Part shown: piece by piece, positions 23,742 to 38,200 of the stretch | Layout of the letters: each line of letters starts with the position of its first letter | Position numbering within the stretch: position 1 is the stretch's first letter | DNA from: Lasiosphaeria ovina | Lineage: Eukaryota; Ascomycota; Sordariomycetes; Sordariales; Lasiosphaeriaceae | Length of the DNA: 64,000 nucleotides | Assembly: GCA_033439765.1 (NCBI GenBank) | Contig: JAULSN010000003.1 | Span: 3,286,001 to 3,350,000, forward strand | Direction of reading: 5' to 3' | The notes under the pieces: model-generated | The model's database searches: none | What the model was told of the DNA's origin: nothing | Seen by the model: the letters and a program-made list of their open reading frames with translations, nothing else | Position numbers and translations under genes: made by a program

Positions 23742-26700
23742 AGGATCACGTACCGTCTCGAAGACGGAGGAAGGGAACTCGCCGGCTCTCGTCACACACC
23801 CGGCGACAACTCCCTCTCTCACGAACTTCTGAGCTTTCTTTTTTCGAGAAGGTCGGATCCGGACGAGGAGCTGCATTCTGGGAAACGGAGGGAGCATAGC
23901 GAGCGACAAACTGCATCTTTTTTCTTTCCTTTTCTCTCGGACGCACCCAACATTATACCGCACGCGTATCACATACACACCCGGCACGCCTTAATACAGA
24001 CTTGAGGACCAAAGATGACACACGCACACGCACCCCACGATAGAAAGCCTGGATCGAGCACCGACGACGATGTTTTGGAATTCAGCATCCAGCGACGCAA
24101 CCCACAACCCCCGGCAAGAGAAACGGCGACGGGCAAGACTGAGGAGAGCTGGCAACAGCAGAAACTCTTCTGATCCGAACCCCCTTCTATAGGAATGGGA
24201 CAGACAGACAGACGACAAAGTCGTCCGACGGCAGCGACCACGATACAACCTCAGCCCCGGCACCAAATATTCGGACTCGAACTTGTTCCCCTCACCAAGA
24301 TATGATCGTCGTGTTGTTTTTCTGCTGGCCAGACAAGACCAGACAGACCAGACCAGACCAGACCGGCAACTTGCGCAGCCAGACAAATTTACGCTGCGGG
24401 CGGGGCTGGCTCCGAGCACGACATGCCGGGGCGCCCTCCCCCTCAAGGCAGCGTGATTTAGGGGACCGCTAGAGGGGGAAGGCGCCACCTTGAACGCCGA
24501 AACGCCGTGGCGGGCCCTTCAACCCAGCAGCAGCCCACAGGGTTTGGTGCAGGGCAGGAGGGCAAGGTACGATCCCGGCCTTTGCAAGGTACAGACGCCA
24601 TGTACTGTACCCCCCCCTAAGGTGGGGGGCGGACAGCGCCTGATTGGGGCTGCCCGGGCAGGGAGGGAAGTGCGCAATAGAGGCGCGCGCACACGCGCGG
24701 GGGAATTGGAGTTGTGCGACCTCCACTTTCTTACTGCGTAGCAGGGGTCCGGTCTCGTGGGCTTGCTGCTGCTCCTGCCCTGCTGGTCGGTCGCTGCTGC
24801 CCCAAGAGCGATAGCACGGACCAGGGGTAATCCCAGTGCATGCTCGCCAGCACCGCCCAAACAGGCAGTGTGCCGTAGGCGGGTCCGGCCCCCTTCGTCC
24901 CCAAAAACGCCCCCTCGTCGAAATCACCCCTCTGTCTGGTGCACCAATCCCTCGGGCCACTCTGGATGCAACATCCATCTTCTGCCTCCGCTGTCTGGTG
25001 TCAGATTGTCGCGTCACATCCTCGACTGTCTGTCTGTGTGTCTGTCTGTCCTACCGTCTTGCCTTTCTCTTGCACTCTTTCCCCCTCTGAGCTGTTAATT
25101 TTGTCTTTTTTTTTTATAAATATTTTAGACATTGGGATGGAACTTTGGTGTTTTTGGTTTTCTCAACTGCCTGCCTGTCTGGACAAATTGGGGTGCAAAA
25201 CTTGGGAATACCTGAAATATATACATTTTTCTTTGTAACATTTTTCTTTCGGGAGCCCAATTTGGGGGGGTTTTCCCACAGTTTAACATGGATCAAAAGG
25301 AACTAAAAGATTTATACCCAAATACCCTCTGACCATCGTCGTCGTCAATTACTTGGTGATTTCTTGACTTCTCTTCTCTACCAAAAAGGAAAGAGTTCGT
25401 ATGGTGAAATTGGACCGCGTGTGGATCGTGCACTTTCAGCGCTCGGCTCAGGAACTTTGGTGAGAATTTAGGGCCTCCTACCCTGTATTTTCCCGTATCA
25501 TCGATCTCATTTAGATGTTCCGTATTAAGCATTGAGATCATCCCCATCAGCATTCTATTTCTTGCTTGAACACAGCACGTGGTAAGGATAATCAGTACGT
25601 ATAATTTGAGCAAGGAGGTAATGCGAAGCTCGTGACTCCTCTCCTAGGATTTCTTTCTTTTTTTCCCGTTCTTCTAGGCATCAATCTGCAGACAGGGGCC
25701 CGGCATTGTGCGGGCTTGAGCAAGTCCATGGAGATACCAGGTCTAGGGTGGGGGAGAGAAGGGGCCAACCCCCAAACGGAAAGTACCACTGTTTCCTTTC
25801 GCAACTATTTTTCCTTTCTTTTTCGACACTCTGGGCTAATTAGCTTCAAATACTCGCTAGAATCATCACGAGTCCCGAACCAGTTCTCCCCCCTGCCTCG
25901 CTAACTATCTGACAAAAAATTTTTTGGGGTGTGCAGATATTACGGACTTTTTCAATAGCGCTGCACACCCCATTTTTGCAGGTAGCTACTCACCTTGGCG
26001 TTGGGAGGGGGGACGCCAGACAATGGACTTTGTTCATCTGAATGCGATCATCAGCAGGGATACTGTCTCGGTTTCCAGAAGCGGCCACATGCAGACCCCC
26101 CCGCCGTTCTCGAAGCTCTGCGGAATTGTCCAACCCCTCCGGCGGAGCTTGTGGTCAAGGCCCGGCAACCAATCTCACGGAATCTCATGGGGCTGGCATG
26201 GCTTAACGCCCAAAAAAGTGACCAGACAGAAACCGACTGGGGTTCGGTGCTCGCTGTCAAGAATACCACCGCGCGCCCCAATCAGGACATTCGCGCTGAC
26301 TCGCGATCTCTTTTACTCTCCGTCCGCCGTGTCACGGACACCAGCAGCTCGCTCGAGCCTCGAGCACCCGAACGCGGTGAACTCCGTCAAACGGCCAGGG
26401 CGGCCCAATTATTACCTTGGGGTGCTGCCGAAGTAGGTAGCCTGGCTGTAAGTCAGTCGGTAAGGCCGCAGAGCCCCGGGCATTCCTACCTTCTTCATTC
26501 CATGTTTTGCAATAAAGCTTCTTGCCAAGGTAGCATCGTTCGGTCAATTGCTGCCGATAACGTTTGCTGGGAAACCTAACTCCTTAACCCCCCCTCTCCT
26601 CCCCCCAATTCCCCGGAACCCCCACGAACATTGGACTTCGCATGTCCACGAAACCCGAGAGTGACACAAGCGGGCAATTTGGGAGGTAATGGAAAACGAG

Positions 26701-27232
26701 ATTGACTTGTCGTATTCTCTAGCTCCGACGCTTTCCGGGTTTACGTATTACGGGCGTCTGAGGCGGGACCTGGGGGCGTGTTTTTGCTATTGCTTTTTCT
26801 TATTTTGTCGACAGGATGGTTTTGATGTTGATTTCTTATCAATCTTATCAATCTTATCAATCTGCAACGTCACATATCTGGCATAAGATGTTGTTTCCGG
26901 AGTCAAAAGGGGCTTCTTCAGCCCTCAAGCACGTGCCAGCAATGGCGGACGTATCGGATTTGCGGTTGGGTTGACAACACATTGGGACTCGCGGGGAAAA
27001 TGGGGATCACGGCGAGGTCAAAATGCGGGGGGTGGGGTTGGGAAAGAAAGAGGTACATTAAGTACCTCCTCAGTGTCTTCCACGCCAGCCAGTGTGTTAC
27101 ATGGAACCTAACCTCGAAGAAGGCAGGAGGGCCACATTGACGCCTGATCCTGATGCCATCATTGCCAAGGGACCCGGAGGAAGAATCGACTGTCGGATGT
27201 TGCAACTCGCAGTGACGTCGGGGAGGTCTGGC

Positions 27233-27280
<48 letters not shown>

Positions 27281-30200
27281 CTGAAATGGGTGCTGTTTGA
27301 CGAAAGACATCAAATCAACACCAGCCAAGTCAGCGACTAGTGAGATTGAAACCTCCATCTCGCACCTTTGTGACACCGCTTTTATTCCCTCGCCATCGAC
27401 GTCTAGGCTCGCCATCGGCAAGTTGCCATCTTGTCCTGCGCAACGGCGGCTTCGGCATCGCCGCCACGACTCTCACCGTCACCCGGAGGGTTGGGCATGT
27501 TTGCTTCCGCTGTTCTCGTCTTGGAGGACCTTCTGCCGAGAGTAAGCCACTCGGAGAAAATATGCGGAGCGCAGGGAGAGGGATGCAGCGCCAGGTCATC
27601 ATCACCCTACCCGACCATTGGCCTGGTTGAGTGTGCGTTGCTTGTTCAGATGCCCGGTCAGGCACCAGGTAGCCGCTATTGGAAGTCGATATGATGCTGC
27701 ACCGCTTGACGTTACTGTGCAGCGTGGCTCTTGAAAACCGACGTCGTCCAGTCGAAGACGCCGGCAGCCCTAAGAAAAGACACAGGGAGAAACAGAACTA
27801 GTCATCAGTAGCAAGAAAATATGCCGTCTCTTGCCGGCAAGCGGCAGCGTAGCAATACCTACCTACCTTAGCCTCATACCGCTGTGTAACCGGTCAGTAT
27901 TCCACGTCTCGATGTTATTTGGCCACCCGGAGCCAAGCAAGATGCTGCCGACTAGTAATGGAGTCCATGCAACGAGACAGCAAGAGCACGAAACAACAAA
28001 GTTTCCGGAGGATGCTAGCGTGTTAAGCAAGTGCCTAACAAAGTCCCGTACCTCAGCATCCAGCCGCTACGCTAGAAGCACGACCGCGCAGGCGTTATCG
28101 ACCTCAGAACTAAGGCTAGTTAAGGGGAAAGTGTCAAGGGGATGGGTGACATCGCGAGCTAAAGGAGCGGCCCTAACAATTAGTCTTCTTCATGCGGGCG
28201 CGCGTGCCGGCCGGGAATTCTGGGCAAGTATCGATATGATGTTCGGTGATGAGGTTGACGGTGGGCACCATGCGGTGCGGCAGTCCTGGGAGCCGCGATA
28301 ATATGCCGAAGCAAACCACAATGTGTGTTAAGTGAGGAGAGGTCGGGTGTTTTGTGAGGTTCAGTTTTGAGGTAGAGCCGACGACGACGCAGCGTTCCAC
28401 CCGTCTTCCAATACTCTCGCACTTGTTGACCGTTTTTCTTGATGCCTTGGACACAACACCCCTATTTCGCAGGCCGCTGTTGCATGTCCCCGTTGTCGAT
28501 ACATGCACATAGCGTCAATGCCACCATATTTGTGCGTAAGCAAACGTTCTAGGCACTTACCTAGCTGCGGAACTACCGAGTCTGCCGCTGTGTCTAGACC
28601 AACTGCTAATCCTTAATTCTTGGCGTTGACCAGCAGTTGTTCGTGAACCTGTGTGGGACTGTGGGTGGAGGCGTTAGCGTGGGCCACCCCCCATCCCATC
28701 CCGTCATCCAAAAGTCGACCGTGCAGGCGGCACACTTTTCTTTACCTTGGGTGCACCGCATGCACAGACGCAGCTTCTAGTTCCCACCAGTCAATTGACT
28801 CCATACTATAACGTGTCTTTGCCGACGTCGAAAGCCGCCTTGTCTCACCGTGTGCCAAACAAGACTGCAGATTGTCAGGGGGGACGATGGCTTCCCAGGC
28901 TCATTACTTCTCGGCCTGGATCGAGTTCTTCACAGCCAACTGCTCCCGTATCCCACCTCTAAGAAAAGGCAAATAGCCGAATGATGCAAGAATAGGCGGA
29001 TGTTCCAAGTTAGCTCGCGGCTCTTAGCAGCTTGGCTGCAGCGAGACGCGCAAACTGCGTTGGTTCCAAGGACCCTACTGAGGCGACCTACCACAGTAGA
29101 AAGAAGTGGTCTGTCTGTGCCATGGAATAATTAGACGGTATCGAAACTTGCCAATTTAGCGAGGTATGTAAGGTGTAGTGTAGGTATTGCCTGTATGGAA
29201 TACCTTACTCACTGGTAATCATTGTCGTCCGATACCTGCCGCTTATCTTCAGCTTGTTGTTGTTGTAACATTGACCCTTGGGAGGGTTGTTTGCCCAACA
29301 GCATTGGCATGGGAAGGAAAGCACCAACCTGCAAGGTAAAGTCTCCTTTGCAGTTGCAGCAAGGGTTGATGACCCGGGCCCTCTTTCGTAGCTCGTGGCA
29401 GTGATTCGGGGCTCCATGCGTTGCACAAATGCACTCTGTATCTGCACTGCAGTATAGGTAAGGAGCAATTCGCAAGGATGGTAAGAGTCACTGGGATAGA
29501 TAATTATCGCGAGGTGTTGGGGGTGCGATACGGGATAATCGACAAAGAATGGAGCACGGACAGATGCACTAATAAAGATGGGATGCACCTGCCAATTGTG
29601 GTGGCGCTCTAAAGTACATCATTCCCAACTGGCACCTAGTTACGGGCTGGCGGCTGCCCCACGTTGCAGGCGGCCTTGCAGTGTCGCCCCTGCGGGTTGT
29701 GATTTTCGTCATCTGTCCAAGACTCCAACAAAGGTAATTCCTACCCAAAAGGCCTCGGTCTTTGGAATTGAAGCGGCCGCCTGCACGGTGGGCGATCTCT
29801 AGTATCTGCAAATCACACCCCCGATACTCAAGGCCTGCGCATTCCCGTTTTTCCAACTCCGATGTCTCTTATCTTCCGTTCCAATGCCGGACACCTGCAG
29901 ATACCCGGAGACCCCGATCGCAGTTCAACTTGTAGAATGTCCCAGGCCAGGTCCAAGGATGGGACCGCGACCGTGTCTTGATATCTTCCGTCCATCTCGT
30001 GCCCGGGATCAAAATCCCCAAATCCTCTCCTCGCGTGTCCGTATGTACCTTGACTCTGGCTACTACGGATACACCTCAACCTCAATCTGACAACTTTGAC
30101 TTGGTTTCGCGAAATAGTCAGCCTGTCTCCTCTCACTGACTCCCCGGGAAATCGGCAGGGCCTGAGCAACTGCTCCGGCCGAGATTCTCAAGAGTTGCGA

Positions 30201-33200
30201 TCGAGATTCAGACTCTCGTCGTCCCTGTCAGTCCATGTCTTCAGATACTGACTGGGGGGCTGGATGGCTCGATCTGACACCGGTGAGGCTGTCACAAATG
30301 ACAGAGATTTGCGGAGATCGATCTCACAGGCCGGTTGATGCGCCCCTGCCTCTCCTCGCAATGGATGGCCAAGGACGGGAGAAATCGAAGGCCACGGCCT
30401 CTTCTTCATTCTATTATGACGCGGTCGGACGCATCCAGGCGCCCAGCGACTCGTGCCGTTGCGCGGCTTTGCATGGATGATTCTGTAGAAGGGATTGTCT
30501 TGTCTGACCACCCACTGTCGCACCAACATCAAACCCCGGACGAGCCCAGCCAGAATCGGTCTCCGCGTTGGTTACCAGGTGCCCAAATAGACGTGTCGCA
30601 TCAGAGTTGCAAATGCTGACTGCAAAATACCGAGCTGGACCCGTCACTAATCCGTACTCTAAACGGCATCAAGTTAGCCACGGCCCTGCAAATCTCGCCC
30701 TGAAGGGACGTTGAGGGAGGGTTATGCGCCCTTCATATGCGCCAAATTGGCTGGAGTGTAGTCGAGCCGCGACCGACATGCCCCCTATATCACCTGATTG
30801 CCTGTTGCTGCGATCGTTAAGTTGACCCCTCTCTGGAATCCCCCCTTTTTTTCATCTGCCCGCGAACGGGTGGTGGTTGCCCCTCATTTTGGGGTCAGCG
30901 CTTTCAGTCGCTAATAACGAGCGAGCGCTGGGACGGTTCAGGCCACCCGACGCCTTCTCCGCTGTGCGATCGCTGTGCGTTGGACCGGAAGCCGCTGATC
31001 GTTTTGCCAGACTAGGCATAGGTTGAGACAGCCGGATTGCTGATGGATTGCCAGACTGCAACCTCAAGGCATTGCTACCATGGGAAATTCTCCGACCGTT
31101 GTCTGAGCAGCCAAGCGTCTACTCATGCAGCATACTGTGTTGGCTTGTGGCGGGCAAGCAACGTGGAGCGCACATCACCGGTTCTTCCGAGGTTCGTCTC
31201 CTCTTCGTCCAAGCGCTCTCGATGAACCGAGACCACGAAAGCACATGCTTGGCACTTCTATAGCTTCCATCTTCGTTCTCCACGGTCCGCTAGTCCGAGG
31301 TCGGGAGGACGGGTCGTCTCTGCCCGTGCTAAGCAGTATCAACGAAGCTTGGGTGTTCCCTCACCCGTGCCGACCCGCCCGTCAGAAGCCCATCCCGTTT
31401 GTGCACCCGCCCAGGCGCACTCGACTGTCGTCTGTACCGGTACCTTTCGTTATTTTCGGCGCCCACGCCGTGGTGTGTCCACACCGAAATTTTCACATGC
31501 CGTCCCCAGATTCCCAGACCCCATCCATTGTTTTGAGCGGTTCTCCAGATTTTTGCACAATCCCAGTGGGCTCTAACCATGATGCGACCACCCAGGATTG
31601 GCTGCCTCGCGTAGCCTAAATTGAGGTCTGCCGGACAGCAAGCCTGACACTCCGTGAACCAACCTATCCTCCAGGCATCCATCTTCGATATTGTCCTCCC
31701 GGGCTTCTAGGTGCCAAGTTGACTCGAGAAGGTCACCTCAAAATGGACAGTTCGCAGACCAGAGCGGCAAGCCAGCTTCTGCCCCTGTCTCTACCGTTTA
31801 TTCTTGGCGGCGAATGCCGGCAAGTGGTATCAGCTAACCAGATAAGGGCTATCTCGCGGGTCTTTGGCCCGAGATGTAACCATGCTTCGGTCGATGCCTC
31901 CGAGAGCAATTTTTTTTCTTGGTTGCGAGTCTCTGACAATATTTCGGTCTGGCGTGCACAGGAGCCTTGGAAGACCAGGAGGGAAATAAGAGTTTCCCTT
32001 CCTTTAGCTTCTACACTTAGTTGCGATCGACCTGCCTCGCTTACTGCTGAGCTCTAAATACCTTATCGAATAGCATCTGTTCCCTCAGCCATGTGCTCGA
32101 CATACCATCTTGCCGTCTGTACTGCACGCTGGAGGTGGTCTCTTGTGCCATGCCAAGACGCTGCAGCCGAGTCCTGGGTGGATCCGCGGCCTTGGGGGGA
32201 ACCGTCAGAGAAGGGCCTGAAACACATGTGCATATCTCACGCAGCGTTAATCTTCTCATGGTCATCATATGCCTCTGTTCGGGCCGTCCTTTAGCGGCTA
32301 CCCCAGAAAAATAGCGTGCGGATCACCAAGGCGAAAGACAGGGAGTCAGCTGACATGGTGCCAACACCGCCCGACTATGAAGACATTTGGAACGATGGCG
32401 GTCTTAAAAGGGCCATGTTAAGACCCCACAACTTGATCGAATTCCCAATTCGTAAGGGGCTAGCTCCCACACTTCTAGTTCACCGAGGTATATCAGTGCC
32501 AGGTTAAGACCATTTTAGTGCTTCTAGACTCTCCCGTGTCCAAACTGGACCAGGCAAGCCGTGCCGCACCTTTGCATCCTGTGGATACTTTGCTCCTACC
32601 TCCGGGCTTGAACGGCAAATAATAAAACGGCACGACCGAGGCCGTTATCTCAAGAAACGGACGAGTAGGTGCCACATCTGCTCCCGTCTGGCCATTCAGG
32701 TGATACGAGGGCGTTGCTTGTACCAAGTACTGCATCCTCGATGCCGATCCTGTAGTTTTTGGCCGCTGTGCGACACTTTTGCTGACCGTACGCAGAAAAT
32801 TGTGGTATGGCTTGCTATTTGGCACGTAGGAGCCGTCAGCCCGTGGCTCTTGTTATCCTGTTCTTAGTGTCGACGCAGGCAAGCGCACCGGAACGACAGG
32901 ACCCCATTGGAGGTCTTGACGGATTTGCCTAGAAAACGACAAAATAGCGGCTCTGCCGCCGGCACCACAAGCTTATCGATCCATCATGATGCGGTGTGCA
33001 AGCCTGAAGGTTGCTGACGATGCAATGTTTTCTGGCCGTCTCCCCCACGCCGTCAAATCCCTTTTCAGCGGCAAGCATATCCTCATGATAGCTGCCCTCT
33101 ACCCTCGCCCAGGCCCCCGCTCTGAGAAGCTAGGGAGCGTTGAGCGGTCAAATCCCTCATCTCTCTGCCTTCGATTGGCGGCGGTTGGCATCGTCTTATC

Positions 33201-35253
33201 AGCGCTTTGGCACACCTGGCGATTCTGTGACAAATGCCACAACCCCTGGACGAGCTGATGTCAATTTTTTTTTTTTTAATCTGAAGATCCCTTCTATTTG
33301 GGTTGGGTCTCAAACCCAATCCGGAACACACGCTCCAACACGACAGAGCCCACCGCAGAGAACACGGCCTGCCAACCAACTCCGTCTGTGTGATAATAAA
33401 GCGCCAACAGTGTCTCTTTGGAGTCGCGTCAAGCACACCACAGCCCCTAAAAGCCGAAGGATGGGTTGACACCGCCCCGAGCCGTTTTAAGCCGGGCCAG
33501 CTCCGCAGGAATCAAGGTGGTGTGCGCCACAATGCGCGGGAGTGGTCCGTACTGATGGCACTTGTATGCAAGCGGTGATGCATCTCGTGGGGGGATCTGA
33601 TCTTAGATCATTTCGGCCAGCGCACCGTGTAAATCCCGTGATGCACAGAAGGATCTCATCGCATCTATACCATGTTCTGAGGAGACACCTACACCGGGCG
33701 GTGCCTGTGGCGGATACGTCGGCGTGCGTGCCATGGCCGCATTTGTGCTGGCCGCCTGCCTGTCTTGCTCAGTTCCACGCAACCTCAACATACCCTGCTT
33801 TCGGATTCGCAGCAGGGAGGCCAGCAGGCAAAAAACAACCCAGCCCGGCGCTTTGGTATCTCTCGGTGCAACGCTCTCGCCTCCTGTGCCAGACGCGCGC
33901 AGCAGCATTCTCGGTTTCTCGGTCCCGCCAAGCCCGGTCGGCCTCCGGTTTTGTAGCTGGAGGAACCCGAAACGGGTGTGGGGGGCGTGTTCGGCGACCC
34001 AACCGTACCTCGACAACCTCTGGTCACCGGCTTGGCACGCCGTCCGGAGTCATTATGGGGGTTATAATTATAGATTCCTTCCCGGGGTTTCCCTTTCCGC
34101 CGAAGGATCCTCTCGGATGCGCTTGATGCCGTTGCCCCCCCTTGTATAATTAGACGTGACAGTAGACGAACAAAACCGAGAATTACTAATAGTCAACAAG
34201 TCCCTTGCAGAATATCGTCAGTTTCCCTTCCTTCCCAGAGACGCTGCTGGCGGGTCGACTCTAGAGACCCTGGGTTCTCTGTCATTGACTCTCTCCCCCC
34301 TTCTCGGCCCCCAAACTCGCCCCCCCCCCCCCTCCCCCCCGGCGAGCACGCACTGCCCCGTGGCACCACCGTCGGGCTCTTGTCTCGTCCCATTTTTTCA
34401 TTATTCTCATTTCAGGAAGCTGCGGAGTGGGACGAGAATGGCAAAGAGCAAAAAATCTTTGCAGAGCCAATATCTCTGACTGCCTGCATGCTTGCATGCC
34501 GGCAAAAGTCCAGAACGCCCTCGCTTCGGACTTTGGCAGTCAGTGGGGTGGGTGTGTGTGAAGTCGGAAAATATGCAGACTTTTTTGGAGCTGCTGACAA
34601 GTTGCAGCAAGGTTTAGAGGCACGTCATCGAGTCAAAACAATCCTTGCGCAGCTCATCGTCAGCTGCATACCGTGAGGTGTACGGCCGCCGCGCCGCTCC
34701 CGGGGAGGGAAAAATACCGATTAGGTGTTTTTGCTACTGATTATTGGCTCTTACTGTCCGCCTTACCCGGCTTGCTGGGGCTGCTTTATTTATTGATTAG
34801 TGGCCGTAAGCTCGGTTGAAATTCTCCGGAAAGATGATTAGTCGAGCTGCCGAGGCAAAGCGGACAAGCTTGAGCAGTAGACCTGAAGATGATCGGCATA
34901 AATCATATCTCATTATACGTGCCGCGGCCGAAAGAAGAGGTAATACTTGACAGGGATGAACCCACCCATAGCGACAGTGAATGAAATAACGCTTGAAAAA
35001 GGTAGGGAACTGGACTGCCGAGACCTTGAGAAAATGAAGGGATAGAAAGTACCAGAACGTAAGGAGACTACCTAGTATCAGTATGAGAAGAATATGGAAA
35101 ATGACGAAAGAGGGCTGATGGAAATCAGGTATGAGCGAGGACGGGGTGAAGGAGCACGCAACACTTAAACACACAAAAGGAATCTGTCTGAATAAGAGAG
35201 TGAAGACACGTCATGTCGTTACGTGCTCGCCTTAAATGTGACGAGCTTCTCTT
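23742..35253. other. 11.5-kb gene-poor region
   Basis: No ORF in either strand shows a recognisable family, and open frames of 100-194 codons look like chance in GC-rich DNA. Present are CCAGA repeats (24335-24365), GTCT repeats (25028-25050), three copies of CTTATCAAT (26836-26865), a (GT)21 tract, T12 near 33265 and a C-rich run at 34320-34340. A gene with many short exons could be missed by reading alone. Confidence 0.45.
27236..27278. repeat. (GT)21 microsatellite
   Basis: A perfect 43-nt GT dinucleotide run in the gene-poor region. It is likely polymorphic in length. Confidence 0.95.
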
Positions 35254-38200
35254 CTAAATTGACCCGTCGGTTTCACCCTCACCCATCTGTTCCACGATAT
35301 CCTTAAGCAGTACCTGGCCGCGCACCGAAGTCTGGTGCTTGAGTCCAAATGTCGAGTCGAGTAGCGACACGAGCCTCCTCGTCTCATCCAAAACCTCACT
35401 TCCACGGCCGCACGCCGCAAGACAGGCTGCCTGGGCGAGTTCGACTCTCAGCCTGACGGGGTTGCCAGGATCGAGAGAGGCTCTGACGAATTCGAGCGCC
35501 GGTCTGAGCGTTTCTGCGGCTTCGTCCGTGTGGGTAGGCCCCAGCCGGACGAGCGCCTCGGCGAGGGCCGTTCTGGTCTGCGCGTGCTCCATGTGGCTGT
35601 CGGGATAGTGCGCCAGCTGGCTGCGCAGGACCTGGCGCAGGGTGGTAGCCGCCTCGGCCGCGTCGCCCCGCGCCGCCTGCAGCACGCCGAGCTCGGTCTG
35701 GCACCGCAGCGTCGAGTGGGCGTGGGGACCGTGGAGGGCCATCTCGGCCCGCAGCGCGCGGTCGAGGCAGTCGAGCGCCTCGCTGAACAGCCCCTCCTCG
35801 CGGTTGAGCACGCCGATGTTGAACAGCGTGCGCAGCTGCGCCGTCTCGTTCTCCCGCCCGAACCCCAGCGCCTCCTGCCCCTTCCACGCAATGTCCAGCA
35901 TCTCGCGCGCCTCGCGGTGCAGCCCGAGAAAGCAGTCCACCCGCCCCAGGGCGTTGGCCGTGCGCAGCGTCAGCGGGTTGTTGGGCCCGATCGCGACTTT
36001 CAGCCCCGCGTAGACCTCGGAATATGTCTCCATGGCCACCTTCCAGTCGCCCAGCTCCTGCAGGATCAAGGCGTGGCGGTACTTGAGCGTCAGGAGGTGT
36101 GCTGCGCCGTCGTCGTCTTCCTCGGATGCTTGGTCGATGACTCGTTTGAGGAGCAGGCTGGCGTCCTTGTGCAGGCCTTTGTGCTTGTACACCAGCCCGA
36201 GGAGCGACGTCGCCTCGCGGCCCATGCGCCCTATCGCGCCGGTCGACGCGTCCGTGTCGTTCTCCACGACCTGCCGCAGCAGCCCCTCGGCCTCGCCGTA
36301 CCTGAAACAGCGGTGGTGGACGTTTCCGAGTTCGAACTGCGCAGCTAGAGTGTCTGGATGGCGCTTGCCGACGAGCTCGACCAGGCGCGGAATCGACTGC
36401 AGGAGGAGGGCCTCTCCCTCCTTGTAGCGCGAGAAGAGGTTCACGACGTGGGCAAGCCGCCGCTGGGCATTCGCCGACATCAAGGGCGTGAAGACGGAGG
36501 GTTTGTCGTCGTGTCGAGCCACGATCGCGGCGAAGATCGTTTCGGCCTGCTTGAGCTTGCTGACGTTCTGGAAGAGGATGCCAATGTAGAACAGCGCCTT
36601 GGCGGATTGCGGGTCGGCGAGGAGGATCGAGGACATGTCTGCGTCCCATTCCTGGTCCACGAGGGTCATGCAGTGGTCGGCGTTGGGCACAACGCGCGAT
36701 ATGAACTCGCGGACGGCCTTGTTGGGTTTCTGCCCCGGCGTGTACGCCCATTCCAGCGCGTTGCCGACCGCCACCACGGCCTGGGCGAGCTTTTCCTTCT
36801 TGGCTTTCGGGCCGAGCCTCTCACGGCCCCATGAGTGCACTAGGGGGTGGAGGTAGATGTTGCCGCTGCGCGTGTTCCGCTTGGCGAGAGACACGGAAAA
36901 GATATCCCCCAGAGCATTGCCGAGTCTGAACTCGCTGCTGGACACGTCTCTCAGCCATTGGAACTTGTCATGCGTGGGGGGTGGCGATGGAAAATCCGAA
37001 TTTGACGCAAAGGGGACGAATAATCCTTCCCAAGAACTGGAGTGGTGGAAAAAGGCCAAGAGAGTCAGAAGCTCGGCTGCGTCGCTGTTCTCTGCCACAA
37101 GTTGCTTGAAGGATAGTTCCCAGCTGGCAAAGACGGAGACTTGGCTGTGGCCCAGATAGTTGAGGAGCTCTCGGCGGTGCCCTTCGAAGAGTTGAGGATA
37201 TTTCCCGAGCTGCATCTGTGTCTTGCTGATGAATGCCCCGGCCTGCTCCAGCGCGAGAGGAAGATAGCCGACCAAGCTTGCGACAGTTTCGGCATCTTCT
37301 AGATCTGCTCTCTTTTGTTAATTGATGCTCTCTCTATCCTGCTTAGCCTGGAATTCAGTTGGAGCACACCAACCTGTGGGAGACTTTGTCCGCATAGAAG
37401 CGGCATTCAGAAGTAACTGGACGCCACTCTTCTCACCGATTTGGCCAAGTTCGAGAGAATATCCGAATTGTGTGGCAGCCGTCAGTCGCGTAGTGATAAT
37501 GATCCTCCCTCTGCTGCTTTGAGGGAGGAACTTAGAGAGGGGGTACCTGGGAAGATCATCCACGTTGTCTATAATCATTAACCACGTGAAAGATTCATTC
37601 TCGGATTCAAGGAATTCCTTCAAAATTTTGGAGATTTTGGCGAGTTCTTTTTCGTCCGTAGAGAGCTGGCCGGCCGAAGACAGAAACTCGCCAACCGGAA
37701 GACGTGAGAGTAAAGAACTCCGAGAGTCATCAGCCGTATCACCCTGCCTTGCGGCGTCGATAAGGCGTTGTGCAATATCTCGCAGCGATAACAGTGTGTT
37801 CACCTCGTTGGAGCCGTCCAGCCACAGAACGGCGTCAACATCCTGCTTGTGGGCTTGAGCACATGCCACGCTTAGTTGGGTTTTTCCAGCTCCCCCGAGG
37901 CCGTGAATCACGACCACCTTACTTTGTTCAGCGATCGAGCTCTTGATTTTTGAGCTTCCGAACAAGTAGTTGTCGAGTGTGTTGAGCTCAGAAGTTCTAC
38001 CTACGAAGCTAGGATTTGGCTGCAGCGGTAAAGAGAAGGGAAGCGTCATGGCTGGGTGTTTAGTGATATGTGTGAAAGGGGCCACTTGTGTCATGATTCA
38101 ATTAGTCTGCGGTCGAGGATTGGACAAGAAGATGAAGGAAGGTTGCTCACAACTTGCTGATACTGTACTCGGGGAAGGTGCCCTCGACATGCTCAAATTT

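Noticed and set aside
25924..26579. Two overlapping plus-strand ORFs of 170 and 194 codons
   Set aside because: No family resemblance, no intron context, and composition like random translation.
35396..36834. Long frames antisense or shifted to the TPR region
   Set aside because: They are shadows of the NLR-like gene: low complexity, no domain, no splice signals.
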